Assembly: GCA_964487155.1 (NCBI GenBank)
Contig: CAZAQB010000061.1
Coordinates: 1-19,309 of the forward strand
Direction: 5' to 3'
Length of the DNA stretch: 19,309 bases
From: CAZAQB01 sp964487155
GTDB taxonomy: Bacteria > Pseudomonadota > Gammaproteobacteria > Nitrococcales > Nitrococcaceae
Part shown: piece after piece, positions 1 through 7,659 of the stretch
Position numbering within the stretch: the first letter of the stretch is position 1
Layout: the number at the start of each line of letters is the position of its first letter
Translations under genes and position numbers: made by a program
Notes under the pieces: model-generated
What the model saw: the letters and a program-made list of their open reading frames with translations, nothing else
Database searches by the model: none
What the model was told of the DNA's origin: nothing

Positions 1-134
1 TCGGGTTAGGTGCCCGTCGCGAGGCGACTGGGAGAGCGAGGTCAGTTTTTCGATCATTTGAGGAGAATAGCCGTAGCTATTTGACGAAAAGGATCGGAAA
101 AATGGGCCGCTATCCCACCGGCGCAGTAGGAGCC
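1..134. other. Gene-free left flank with an imperfect hairpin
   Basis: No gene is supported here. The visible structure is an imperfect inverted repeat at about 46-108: TTTTTCGATC on the left faces GATCGGAAAAA on the right, and AATAGC faces GCTATT around a short GTA-rich centre. A short open frame on the plus strand (residues like FRSFEENS) runs through the hairpin, but it has no recognisable start and stops inside the neighbouring mobile element. The AT-richer arms and hairpin form suggest a dispersed intergenic repeat or the end of an insertion sequence. This is a guess, because copy number cannot be seen in one window. Confidence 0.35.
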
Positions 135-414
135 TTAAGGAGGCGCTGATTAAATCGTCGCTGCCGCGCTCGAGCCGATTTCGGTCATCTGGCCAGGCGC
201 GGTGGCGGTCCGGTAGCCGTCGCTACCGGGCCGGCGCCGCAACACCGCCAGGGGCCGAAATCGGCCGAGCCCCAAGGGGTTGGCCCCTCAGAGCCGGCAT
301 TGCGGCGTTGCGAGGCTTGACCGTATTCCCCGATACGGCGCTGCGCCTCGCGCCTTGCACTGCCGGCTCTGAGGGGCCAACGCGGTGGCGAGGAATTAAT
401 CAGCGCCTCCTTAA
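135..414. mobile_element. MITE-like non-autonomous element with TTAA target duplication
   Basis: A 272-bp element at 139-410 begins with GGAGGCGCTGATTAA (139-153) and ends with its exact reverse complement (396-410). Similarity continues imperfectly to about 30 bp on each side. TTAA flanks both ends (135-138 and 411-414) and looks like a 4-bp target duplication. Inside are two large hairpins. One is formed by GCCGATTTCGG (174-184) and its complement (255-265), with a nested CCGGTAGC/GCTACCGG stem (210-229). The other is formed by 20 bp at 280-299 and their perfect complement at 361-380, with nested stems GCGAGGC/GCCTCGC and CCGTAT/ATACGG. No transposase is encoded. A YTAR-type 4-bp duplication is known for the IS5 group, so mobilisation in trans by an IS5-like transposase is a reasonable inference. 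Confidence 0.75.
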
Positions 415-452
415 GTCCGACAGGCTGCTAGCGCTTCTGTGAAACATCCGGA

Positions 453-1130
453 TCAGCCTGTCACGCGGTCGCGCAGGTAGACCGGCTGCAGGGCCAGCGC
501 ATCCAGCACCGCGCCACGGGAGAAAGCCCGCCGCGCCGGCTCCAGACAATCCCGGGCCGTGGGTGCAGCCTCGGGGTCGGTCGCGGACAGCTTCACGCCG
601 CAGGCCGTGGCCAGGGCCTGGCCGTGAGCCTGCCAACCGCTTCCCGCGCCGAACCACAGACCAGCGTCCGGCGCGCTCACGGCGTCGGGCCGCGCCACCC
701 GCTCCGATGCTGCGGCCTGCATGACGCCATCCTGGAGACCGAAGGCACCCCAGTAGACCTCCCCCATACGGGCGTCGAGAGCCGCCAGCACCTGCCAGGC
801 CCCGTGCCGCCGCCAGGCGCCCTGGGCCAGGCAAGCCAGCGTGGACACCGGCACCAGCGGCAGTCCCGCCCCCAGGGCGATACCCTGGGCCACGCCGATG
901 GCGATGCGCACCCCGGTAAACGATCCCGGGCCCCGGCAAACCGTCACCGCCTGCAGCGCCCCCGGCGCCAGCCCAGCTTCGTCCAGCAGTTCCTGAGCCA
1001 TGGGTAGCAGCCGGGCGGCGTGGCCGCGGCCACAGACTTGGTGACGCACCAGCACGCTCTCCCCCACCTGCAGCGCCGCGGAACAGGCCTCGGTGGCACT
1101 GTCCAGGGCCAACAGCACTGGATGGCTCAT
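453..1130 (-). CDS. tsaB: tRNA t6A37 threonylcarbamoyltransferase complex subunit TsaB
   Basis: TsaB (YeaZ) partners TsaD and TsaE in the cytoplasm to place threonylcarbamoyl on A37 of ANN-decoding tRNAs. The 225-residue protein has the family's usual length and ASKHA-fold landmarks: LALDSATEACSAAL near residues 7-20, GRGHAARLLPM at 34-44, RGPGSFTGVRIAIG at 66-79 and LDARMGEVYWG at 118-128. The ATG at 1130 is preceded by GGAG at a suitable distance. It overlaps the stop of the upstream permease gene by four bases (ATGA), so translation is probably coupled. In E. coli, tsaB sits next to yoaA. Here a yoaA-like gene lies on the same strand about 4 kb upstream, separated by the permease and ectABC. 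The 3' end is followed almost at once by the MITE-like element. Confidence 0.95.
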   Translation of the reverse strand: MSHPVLLALDSATEACSAALQVGESVLVRHQVCGRGHAARLLPMAQELLDEAGLAPGALQAVTVCRGPGSFTGVRIAIGVAQGIALGAGLPLVPVSTLACLAQGAWRRHGAWQVLAALDARMGEVYWGAFGLQDGVMQAAASERVARPDAVSAPDAGLWFGAGSGWQAHGQALATACGVKLSATDPEAAPTARDCLEPARRAFSRGAVLDALALQPVYLRDRVTG

Positions 1131-2431
1131 GATGTGGCTCCGTGATCGGTCGCGGAGGGCGCGTCGCCGGCACCCTCGAGGTCGAGTTCAAGCTGCTCCG
1201 GCTCATTCCGGGGGTCCATGGCCGAGGCCAGCGGCGTATTGCGGGGCACCATCCGGTAGCTGCCCGCGGCCTCCACGTCCAGTACCGGGCCCATGAGCTG
1301 TCGCAGACTGGCGTAGGCAGTCAGCACCAGTGCCGCCCCGGTCACCGTCCAGAACAGGCCCGTCGGCCCGAGCCGGCTCATCAGTACGGAAGTCAACAGC
1401 GGCCCGGCCACCATGCCCAGGCCGTAGAGCAGCAGCAGCTTGGCGCTGGTGCCCAACAGTTTGCGCGGCTCCACGAAGTCGGTGGTGAGCGCCACAGCCA
1501 GAGGGTACAGAGTCGAGGCGAAGCCGCCCCAGAACACGGCAACGGCGATCAGCGCCGGGGCACCGCCAAAGCCGGTGCTGAAGACCATGCCCAAGCCGAG
1601 TACGGCCGTGGCCAGGGAGACCACGGCGATCACCAGGCGCCGATTGTAGCGATCCGACAGCCGGCCGATGGGCCACTGCAGCAGGAAGCCGCCCACCACG
1701 CTAAGTCCCATAAGCAAAGCGATGTCGCGGGGCGAGAACTCCAGGCCGCGGGCAGCCACCGGTGCCATCATCAGGAACGACCCCAGCAGGACCCCGGCCC
1801 CGGCGGCGGTGACCAGCCCCAGGGGCGAGGCCCGATAAAGCTGTTTCAGCGGCATGGGATGCACTTCAATGAGCTCCGGCGAGGCGGTGCGCAGGGCCGT
1901 GACCGGCACCAGGGCGAGTGCCAGCAGAATCGCCGCTACGCTGAACAGCTCGAAGCCGGAGGGCTCGCCCAGCAGCAGCATGAACTGCCCTGCTCCGTAG
2001 CCCAGATAGCTCACCACGCTGTAGATGCCGAGAATTTGGCCCCGCTGGGCCGGCGCCGCCCGGTCGTTGAGCCAGCTTTCCACCACCATGAACAGTCCGG
2101 CCATGCTGAAGCCCAACAGCGCCCGCGTCAGCCCCCAGAGCCAGGGGTCGATGAGCAGCGGAAAGCTGAGGGTAGAGGACGCAGCCACGGCACAGAACGC
2201 GGCAAAGCTGCGGATGTGCCCCACACGCGAAATAATCGGCGCTCCCAGCCGGGTGGCGAGGATGAAACCGACCGAATAGGCTGCATTGATGAGGCCGATG
2301 GTGCCGATGGGGAACCACTCGATGGTCATGCGCACGCTCACCAGCGTGCCCAGCAGACCGCTGCCCGTGATCAGCAGCGAGAAGGACAGGAACAGGGTGA
2401 AAAACGGAGCGATCACCGGCGGCGGGTTCAT
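1127..2431 (-). CDS. MFS permease, YcaD-like
   Basis: A 434-residue integral membrane protein of the major facilitator superfamily, with about twelve hydrophobic segments. In the N-terminal half, a loop around APIISRVGHIR (64-74) follows TM2. The MVVESWLND stretch (115-123), typical of YcaD-type permeases, follows TM4. The C-terminal half carries a motif-A-like GRLSDRYNRR at 256-265. The tail after about residue 385 is acidic and cytoplasmic (LELDLEG). The substrate is unknown. YcaD relatives are poorly characterised, and proximity to ectABC does not make this an ectoine transporter, since that operon is divergently transcribed. An in-frame TGA lies three codons before the chosen ATG, which fixes the start, although no clear ribosome binding site is visible. 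Confidence 0.85.
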   Translation of the reverse strand: MNPPPVIAPFFTLFLSFSLLITGSGLLGTLVSVRMTIEWFPIGTIGLINAAYSVGFILATRLGAPIISRVGHIRSFAAFCAVAASSTLSFPLLIDPWLWGLTRALLGFSMAGLFMVVESWLNDRAAPAQRGQILGIYSVVSYLGYGAGQFMLLLGEPSGFELFSVAAILLALALVPVTALRTASPELIEVHPMPLKQLYRASPLGLVTAAGAGVLLGSFLMMAPVAARGLEFSPRDIALLMGLSVVGGFLLQWPIGRLSDRYNRRLVIAVVSLATAVLGLGMVFSTGFGGAPALIAVAVFWGGFASTLYPLAVALTTDFVEPRKLLGTSAKLLLLYGLGMVAGPLLTSVLMSRLGPTGLFWTVTGAALVLTAYASLRQLMGPVLDVEAAGSYRMVPRNTPLASAMDPRNEPEQLELDLEGAGDAPSATDHGATS

Positions 2432-2868
2432 GGGCGCACATCAAACGACAGTGCACGCCGACTGACAAGCGTGAACTTCGGCAGGCTCCGCAGGCCACCG
2501 GGACGCAAACGTGCAACCCCCTGTAATGCATGCATTCTCGCCCCGCAGCAGGGGTACCGAACCTGGCTCCTGAACTTGACTCCAGGGGCACGGAGATGTG
2601 TACTTAGCGGCCAGCAATTGATCCGCCTCAACGGCCGATGCCCGGCCGGGCCCCTCGGACCCGGCGCACCACGGAGCACCTCGGACCGTCCCGAAACGGC
2701 GGCAGGAGCAGACCCCATCGACAGGCAGAAACGGGGGCGATCAGACCCGTCTGCGCTGTTTGCCACCTCACCAGGGGCCCGGCCCGTGCGACGCGGCGTC
2801 CGCCCACCGGGTGGTCCGGACCCCGGCCACCCAACCACCCTCACCTGGCAAGGAGTGGATGCCACCCC
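2432..2868. promoter_or_regulatory. Divergent control region of ectABC and the MFS gene
   Basis: This 437-bp gap separates the MFS start from the ectA start. It contains a 12-bp perfect palindrome AATGCATGCATT (2525-2536), a candidate operator. It also contains a plausible plus-strand promoter at 2576-2604 and a GC-rich leader with small stems, for example GGGTGG (2809-2814) with CCACCC (2827-2832). A purine-rich AAGGAG (2850-2855) precedes ectA. No gene for a MarR-type EctR regulator lies here. I could not assign a convincing promoter for the MFS gene. Confidence 0.5.
2576..2604 (+). promoter_or_regulatory. Candidate sigma-70-type promoter for ectABC
   Basis: TTGACT (2576-2581) matches the -35 consensus at five of six bases. 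After exactly 17 bp, TGTACT (2599-2604) matches the -10 consensus at four of six. If used, it would give an ectA leader of roughly 255-260 nt. In such GC-rich DNA a match of this quality is uncommon, but it rests on consensus only. Confidence 0.35.
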
Positions 2869-3387
2869 ATGAGCGCCGGAAACAGTGCCGACGGCATCGT
2901 GTTCCGCCCGCCCCGCGTCGAGGACGGGGCGCAGATGTGGCACGTGGTGACAGAAACCGGCGTGCTCGACTCCAACTCCGGTTATCTGTATCTGCTGCTG
3001 GCCCGGGACTTCGCAGATACCTGCGTGGTGGCCGAGGAAAACGGCCGGCTGCTGGGCTTCGTCACCGGCTATCGCCGGCCCGCCGCCGAGGACACGGCAT
3101 TTCTCTGGCAGGTGGGCCTGCGGCCGGACGCTCAGGGACGGGGGCTGGGCCGGCGCCTGGTGCATGCCTTCCTGGCTTCGCCCGGCGCCCGGCAGGCGAC
3201 GTTCCTGGAGACGACGGTAACGCCCTCCAACGAGGCCTCCCGGGCCCTGTTCCGGGCCGTAGCCCGGGACTTCGACGCCGAGTGCCGGGTCGGACCGTGT
3301 TTCCTGGCCGGCCAGTTCCCCCAGGCCGGCCATGAGGACGAACAACTGTTTCGCATCGGACCGCTGCCACCGCGCAGCGGCGGCTGA
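2869..3387 (+). CDS. ectA: L-2,4-diaminobutyrate N-acetyltransferase EctA
   Basis: EctA acetylates L-2,4-diaminobutyrate with acetyl-CoA to N-gamma-acetyl-diaminobutyrate, the second step of ectoine synthesis. The 172-residue GNAT protein shows FRPPRVEDG near the N-terminus, LDSNSGY at 33-39, the acetyl-CoA pyrophosphate-binding loop QGRGLGRRL at 89-97, and ETTVTPSNEASRALFR at 114-129. The last of these is a family signature. The frame is open far upstream, but the ATG at 2869 gives the usual family length and N-terminus. AAGGAG lies 13 nt before it, slightly further than ideal. It is the first gene of an ectABC operon. Confidence 0.95.
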   Translation: MSAGNSADGIVFRPPRVEDGAQMWHVVTETGVLDSNSGYLYLLLARDFADTCVVAEENGRLLGFVTGYRRPAAEDTAFLWQVGLRPDAQGRGLGRRLVHAFLASPGARQATFLETTVTPSNEASRALFRAVARDFDAECRVGPCFLAGQFPQAGHEDEQLFRIGPLPPRSGG

Positions 3388-3471
3388 ACCGCATCCACCC
3401 CCCGGGGCGCCGGGCACGGCGGCCTGCGGCCTCCCGGTCCGCCCCCTGATCTGCGAGGAGTGAGAGTGAAC

Positions 3472-4767
3472 ATGAACTACCTGGAGACCATCGAGCAGCT
3501 CGAATCGGAGGTGCGCAGCTACGTCCGCAACTTCCCGACCGTTTTCGAGAAAGCCCGCGGCGCCTACCTCTACAACACGGATGGCAAGGCGTACCTCGAC
3601 TTCTTCGCCGGCGCCAGCGTGATGAATTACGGGCACAACCACCCGGACTTGAAGAAGGCGCTGCTCGACTACCTGGCCGACGACAACATCGTCCACAGCC
3701 TGGACATGGCCTCCAAGGCGCGGGCCGAGTTCCTGGCGGCCTACCGGGACATCATCCTGGCCCCCCGGGGGATGAACCACCGCATCCAGTTCCCCGGGCC
3801 CACCGGCACCAACGCGGTGGAGAGTGCGCTGAAGATCGCCCGCAAGGCCACCGGCCGGCCCAGCGTGGTGGCGTTCACCAACGCCTTCCACGGCATGACC
3901 CTGGGCTCGCTGTCGGTGACCGGCAACCAGTTCAAGCGCGACGGTGCCGGCGTCCCCCTGTCCTACACCGAGTCCATGCCCTACGACGGCTATTTCGGCG
4001 ATGCATTCGACACTATCGATTACCTTGAGCGCTACATCGTCGACGGCGGCAGCGGCATGGGGCTGCCGTCCGCGGTGATCGTGGAAACCCTACAGGCCGA
4101 GGGCGGCGTGCGGGTGGCCAGCGGCGAATGGCTGCAGAGTCTGCAGGCCCTGTGCCGGCGCCACGACCTGCTGTTCATGATCGATGACATCCAGACCGGC
4201 AACGGCCGCACCGGGCGGTATTTCTCCTTCGAGGAATACGGCCTGGATCCGGACGTGATCACCGTCTCCAAATCCCTGTCTGGCTTCGGCTTTCCGCTGT
4301 CCATCGTGCTGGTGAAGCCGCAATACGACATCTGGGAGCCCGGCGAGCACAACGGCACCTTCCGCGGTTTCAACCCGGCCATGGTCACCGCCCGCCGCGC
4401 CCTGGAGCTGTTCTGGTCGGACAGCCGGCTGGCAGACGAGGTGCAGGAAAAGGGCCGGCGCATGGTCCAGCGGCTGGAGGCCATGGCCGAGCGCTATCCG
4501 GAGGCCGGAGGAACAGTCCGCGGCCGGGGCATGCTGCAGGGCATCGAGTTCGAGCACAAGGAGCTGGCCGGGACCATCTCCAAGAAGTGCTTCGGCCGCG
4601 ACCTGATCATCGAGACCGCGGGCCCGGACGACGAAGTGCTGAAGCTGATGCCGCCCCTGGTCATCGACCGGGAGGACCTGGAAAAAGGCCTGGACATCAT
4701 CGAGCAGGCCCTGCCGGAGGCCCTGGCCGAACTGGGAGTCTCATCATCCCGGGCGGCGGCCGAGTGA
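3472..4767 (+). CDS. ectB: L-2,4-diaminobutyrate:2-oxoglutarate aminotransferase EctB
   Basis: EctB is a PLP-dependent class III aminotransferase. It converts L-aspartate-beta-semialdehyde to L-2,4-diaminobutyrate using glutamate, the first committed step to ectoine. At 431 residues it has typical length. Visible landmarks are an N-terminus resembling EctB (LESEVRSYVRNFPTVF), GPTGTNAVESALK, the aspartate-containing IDDIQTGNGRTG, and the Schiff-base lysine K267 in VSKSLSG. Two GTG codons just upstream (3460, 3466) could also start the frame. I chose the ATG at 3472 because GAGGAG (3455-3460) is well placed and the family N-terminus begins there. It lies 84 nt after ectA, in the same operon. 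Confidence 0.95.
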   Translation: MNYLETIEQLESEVRSYVRNFPTVFEKARGAYLYNTDGKAYLDFFAGASVMNYGHNHPDLKKALLDYLADDNIVHSLDMASKARAEFLAAYRDIILAPRGMNHRIQFPGPTGTNAVESALKIARKATGRPSVVAFTNAFHGMTLGSLSVTGNQFKRDGAGVPLSYTESMPYDGYFGDAFDTIDYLERYIVDGGSGMGLPSAVIVETLQAEGGVRVASGEWLQSLQALCRRHDLLFMIDDIQTGNGRTGRYFSFEEYGLDPDVITVSKSLSGFGFPLSIVLVKPQYDIWEPGEHNGTFRGFNPAMVTARRALELFWSDSRLADEVQEKGRRMVQRLEAMAERYPEAGGTVRGRGMLQGIEFEHKELAGTISKKCFGRDLIIETAGPDDEVLKLMPPLVIDREDLEKGLDIIEQALPEALAELGVSSSRAAAE

Positions 4768-4777
4768 CCCTTTCCCC

Positions 4778-4799
4778 ACGGGCCGCCGTGGCGGCCCGT
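4778..4799 (+). other. Perfect hairpin between ectB and ectC
   Basis: ACGGGCCGCC (4778-4787) and GGCGGCCCGT (4790-4799) form a perfect 10-bp inverted repeat around GT. It lies 11 nt after the ectB stop and ends 33 nt before ectC. No T-run follows, so it is unlikely to be a full terminator. A processing site, an mRNA 3'-end stabiliser or a partial attenuator setting the ectB:ectC ratio is possible. Confidence 0.5.
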
Positions 4800-4832
4800 C
4801 TCTGCTAACGGGGACACCCCTGAGGAGAACCC

Positions 4833-5231
4833 ATGAAAATCGTCGACGTGAAAGACATCATCGGCAGCGAACGTGAGGTCTCCGGCCCCGGCTGGACCAG
4901 CCGGCGGCTGCTGCTGAAGAAGGACAGGATGGGCTTTTCCTTCCACGAGACCATCATCCCGGCCGGCGCCGAGTTGGCCCTCTGGTACAAGAACCACCTG
5001 GAGGCGGTGTACTGCGTGGCCGGCAACGGCACGATCGTGGACCTGGAAACCGGCGAGAAGCATGAAATCCGGGACGGCGTTCTCTACGCCCTGGACAAGC
5101 ACGACCGCCACTTGCTGAAAGGCGGCACCGAGGACATGCGCCTGATCTGCGCCTTCAACCCGCCGGTGACCGGGCGCGAGACTCACGACGCCGACGGCTC
5201 CTATGAGGTGGTGGTGGACGAGGGCGACTGA
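4833..5231 (+). CDS. ectC: L-ectoine synthase EctC
   Basis: EctC cyclises N-gamma-acetyl-L-2,4-diaminobutyrate to ectoine by loss of water. The 132-residue protein is a single cupin domain. The three iron ligands described for characterised EctC enzymes are present at the same positions: E57 (in NHLEAVY), Y85 (in DGVLYALD) and H93 (in DKHDRHLL). W21 and T40 of the active-site region are also there. The ATG at 4833 has GAGGAG at 4822-4827. It is the last gene of the operon. Neither ectD (ectoine hydroxylase) nor a dedicated aspartokinase follows within the window, so only ectoine, not hydroxyectoine, can be predicted from this locus. Confidence 0.96.
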   Translation: MKIVDVKDIIGSEREVSGPGWTSRRLLLKKDRMGFSFHETIIPAGAELALWYKNHLEAVYCVAGNGTIVDLETGEKHEIRDGVLYALDKHDRHLLKGGTEDMRLICAFNPPVTGRETHDADGSYEVVVDEGD

Positions 5232-5240
5232 GCCACCACG

Positions 5241-5275
5241 GCCCGAGAGAAGGGGGTTCAGGCCCCCTCTCGGGC
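5241..5275. terminator. Hairpin between convergent ectC and helicase gene
   Basis: GCCCGAGAGAAGGGGG (5241-5256) pairs with CCCCCTCTCGGGC (5263-5275), leaving a small bulge and a 6-nt loop. The stop codon of the minus-strand helicase gene lies in the loop. No U-tract follows on either strand, so it is a probable two-way transcription boundary rather than a classical intrinsic terminator. Confidence 0.5.
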
Positions 5276-7201
5276 AGTACCGAAGAACGCCTCCACCGCC
5301 GCCACGTCCCGGGTCAGGGTCATGGGCGGCAGGCTCTCCAGAAAAGCGCGGCCGTAGCCGCGGCTCAGCAGCCGATGGTCGCCGATCACCAGCACGCCCC
5401 GGTCGTCGGCGTCCCGGATCAGCCGGCCCACCCCCTGGCGCAGGCTGATCACCGCCTGGGGCACCTGGAAAGCGGTGAACGGGTCTTCACCGCGGCGCCG
5501 CATGGCGGCGATGCGCGCGGCCGTCACCGGATCTCCCGGCGAGCCGAACGGCAGCCGGTCGATCATCACGCAGGACAGGGCCTCGCCGCGCACGTCCACC
5601 CCCTCCCAGAAGCTCTGTGTGCCCAGCAGCACCGCATTGCCCTGGGCACGGAAACGCTCCAGCAGCCGGTGCTGGGGCTCGTCGCCCTGCACCAGCAACG
5701 GGAAGTCCAGGCGCCGGCCCAGCCAGCGGGCCGCCTCCTGCAACGCCCGGTGGCTGGTGAACAGCAGGAAAGCCCGGCCCCGGCTGGCATGCAGCACCCG
5801 CCGGGCCTGTTCCAGGAAGCGGGGCAGGTAGCCGGGCTCGTTGGCCGCCGGCAGCCCGTCCGGCACCAGCAACAGCGCGTTGCGACGGTAGTCGAACGGA
5901 CTCTCCAGGCGCAGCTCCCCGGGCTCCGCCAGCCCCAGGCGCTCGGTGAAGTGCCGGAAGCTGCCGGCCACCGACAGAGTGGCCGAGGTGAACACCCAGC
6001 TGCCGCCCTGGCGTTGCAGCGCCGCCTGGAAGCCCTGGGCCACTTCCAGGGGCGTGAAGCGCAGCACGAATCCCAGCCGCGAGGTCTCGTACCAGGCGAT
6101 CTGCTCATCCCCCACCTCGGGCTCGGCGAAGCGCCCCAGCAGCGCGCTCAGCTCGGCGCAGCGGCGCTGGCAGGACTCCAGCCCGCGGGAGCGGGGCGCC
6201 TGGGGCTCCAGCTGCCGCGCCAGCTCCGCCAGGGCCTGTAGCAGATCCTCCAGCGCCCGGGCCAGGGCGGGCGGCCGGGCGGCACCCACCGGCCAGGCGG
6301 CGCGCTGGCCACCGCCCTCCCCCAGGGCCAGGCGCAGCTCGCGGGTGGCGCGCTCCAGATGGGCGGCCGCTGCGGCCACGTCGGCGGCGTCCGGCGCCGA
6401 ACGGCGCTGCTCCAGCTGCGCGTCCCGGGCCAGCTCCAGCAACTGGCGGGAACTGAGCGAGGCACCGAAGAACTGGGACGCCACCGCCGGCAGCTGGTGG
6501 GCCTCGTCCAGCACCCAGGCGTCCGCCTCCGGCAGCACCTCGCCGTGCCCGTCCTCGCGCAGCGCCCAGTCGGCCAGCAGCAGATGGTGATTGATAACCA
6601 CCAGGTCGGCTTCCTGGGCGCGGCGCCGGGCGGCCATGACGAAGCACTCGCTAAAGACCGGACACTCCGCACCCAGACAGTTGTCCGCCGTGGATGACAC
6701 CTGACCCAACAGGGGGCCCTCCGGCACCAGCGGCGCCTCGGCGAAATCACCGCTGGACGTGCGCCGGCTCCACTGGGCCAGTTCCTGGAACCGGTGGGAC
6801 TGCTGGGGGGAGCTGAAACGCCCTTCCTGCTCCGCCAGCTCGATGCGGTGCAGGCAGGCGTAGTTGGCCCGGCCCTTGAGCAGCGCCCGGCGCAGGGAAA
6901 GCCCCAGGGCCTGGGCCACCGCGGGCAGGTCGCGGTGGTAGAGCTGGTCCTGGAGGGTCCGGCTGCCGGTGGAAACCACCACCTTGCGCCCGGACAGCAT
7001 GGCCGGCAGCAGGTAGGCGAAGGTCTTGCCGACCCCGGTGCCGGCCTCCACCACCAGCGTGCCGCCGGACTCCAGGTTCTGCGCCACCGCCCGGGCCATG
7101 GCCTGCTGCTCGGCACGCTGCCGGTAGCCGGGCAGTGCCGCCGCAAGCGGGCCGGAGTCGTCCAGGGCCCGCGCCACCGCCTCTGCCAGCGCGCCGCTCA
7201 A
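5258..7201 (-). CDS. YoaA/DinG-family Fe-S DNA helicase
   Basis: A 647-residue superfamily 2, XPD-like ATP-dependent DNA helicase. Landmarks in order: a Q-motif-like YRQRAEQQAMA near 26-36, Walker A AGTGVGKT at 53-60, four cysteines C116, C175, C180 and C186 that should hold a 4Fe-4S cluster, the DEAH box at 232-235, and motif VI QGVGRLIR at 589-596. Length, and proximity to tsaB in E. coli, favour YoaA over DinG. YoaA works with the polymerase III chi subunit in DNA damage tolerance. The ATG overlaps the stop of the upstream lipoprotein gene by four bases. Its Fe-S cluster would depend on a machinery such as the suf operon in this window, but nothing shows a specific link. Confidence 0.9.
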   Translation of the reverse strand: MSGALAEAVARALDDSGPLAAALPGYRQRAEQQAMARAVAQNLESGGTLVVEAGTGVGKTFAYLLPAMLSGRKVVVSTGSRTLQDQLYHRDLPAVAQALGLSLRRALLKGRANYACLHRIELAEQEGRFSSPQQSHRFQELAQWSRRTSSGDFAEAPLVPEGPLLGQVSSTADNCLGAECPVFSECFVMAARRRAQEADLVVINHHLLLADWALREDGHGEVLPEADAWVLDEAHQLPAVASQFFGASLSSRQLLELARDAQLEQRRSAPDAADVAAAAAHLERATRELRLALGEGGGQRAAWPVGAARPPALARALEDLLQALAELARQLEPQAPRSRGLESCQRRCAELSALLGRFAEPEVGDEQIAWYETSRLGFVLRFTPLEVAQGFQAALQRQGGSWVFTSATLSVAGSFRHFTERLGLAEPGELRLESPFDYRRNALLLVPDGLPAANEPGYLPRFLEQARRVLHASRGRAFLLFTSHRALQEAARWLGRRLDFPLLVQGDEPQHRLLERFRAQGNAVLLGTQSFWEGVDVRGEALSCVMIDRLPFGSPGDPVTAARIAAMRRRGEDPFTAFQVPQAVISLRQGVGRLIRDADDRGVLVIGDHRLLSRGYGRAFLESLPPMTLTRDVAAVEAFFGTAREGA

Positions 7202-7659
7202 CGGCCGCCTGCGCCCTTGGCTCGGGCGGCGGCCTCATGCGCCCCGCTCCGGTCCCCCAGCCGGCGCCGGGCCTCGGCCACCAGCTGCCAGTTGCGCCGG
7301 CGCAGCTCGGCATCCGTGGCCGCCAGGTCGATGGAGCGCAGCGCCAGGTTCTCGGCGTCGGCGAAGCGGCCCTCGCGGAAGCGCACCACCGCCAGGTTCT
7401 GCCACAGAACCGGGTTGCGGGGCGCGATGCCCACGGCGCGCTCCAGCAGTGCCGCCGCCCGCTCGTTTTCGCCCGCGGCGCTGGCCTGCTGGGCGTCGGC
7501 CACCAGCTCCGCCACCGGGGCCGGTACCGTCTCGCGGGCATCCGCCGGCGGCTCGCGCTCCTGCAGGGGCAGAGTGCAGCCGGCGGCCAGGGCGGCCACC
7601 AGGGCCAGCGCCCAGGGCAAGGCCTTGCGGAGGGCCTTGTGAGCCGCCAGAGCGCTCAC
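7198..7659 (-). CDS. Small TPR lipoprotein
   Basis: The frame is open further upstream, but the likely start is the GTG at 7659, which overlaps the PBP1b stop (GTGA). It gives a 153-residue protein. Residues 1-23 form a lipoprotein signal peptide with charged residues, a hydrophobic core and the lipobox LAAGC. C28 would be the lipidated cysteine. After a proline-rich linker, residues of about 51-118 form two to three tetratricopeptide-like helix pairs (for example VLWQNLAVVRFREGRFADAE). The protein is probably anchored to a membrane and faces the periplasm. Its position directly after mrcB suggests a partner of cell-wall synthesis, by analogy with lipoprotein activators of PBPs, but the sequence does not resemble LpoB as I know it. 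Confidence 0.7.
   Translation of the reverse strand: MSALAAHKALRKALPWALALVAALAAGCTLPLQEREPPADARETVPAPVAELVADAQQASAAGENERAAALLERAVGIAPRNPVLWQNLAVVRFREGRFADAENLALRSIDLAATDAELRRRNWQLVAEARRRLGDRSGAHEAAARAKGAGGR

Noticed and set aside
139..410. CRISPR array or tRNA gene in the repeat-rich left flank
   Set aside because: The repeats are inverted and nested rather than direct and regularly spaced, and no cloverleaf with a plausible anticodon arm could be drawn.
1127..2431. MFS gene as an ectoine transporter
   Set aside because: It is divergent from ectABC and coupled to tsaB, and it resembles YcaD-type permeases rather than known ectoine carriers.
1142..2872. Long plus-strand open frame opposite the MFS gene
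   Set aside because: It is the antisense of a clear membrane protein. The translation is His-, Gln- and Arg-rich with no domain, as expected of a GC-rich shadow frame.
2428..3891. Long minus-strand open frame opposite ectA and ectB
   Set aside because: It covers two well-identified genes and their gap on the other strand and has low-complexity composition.
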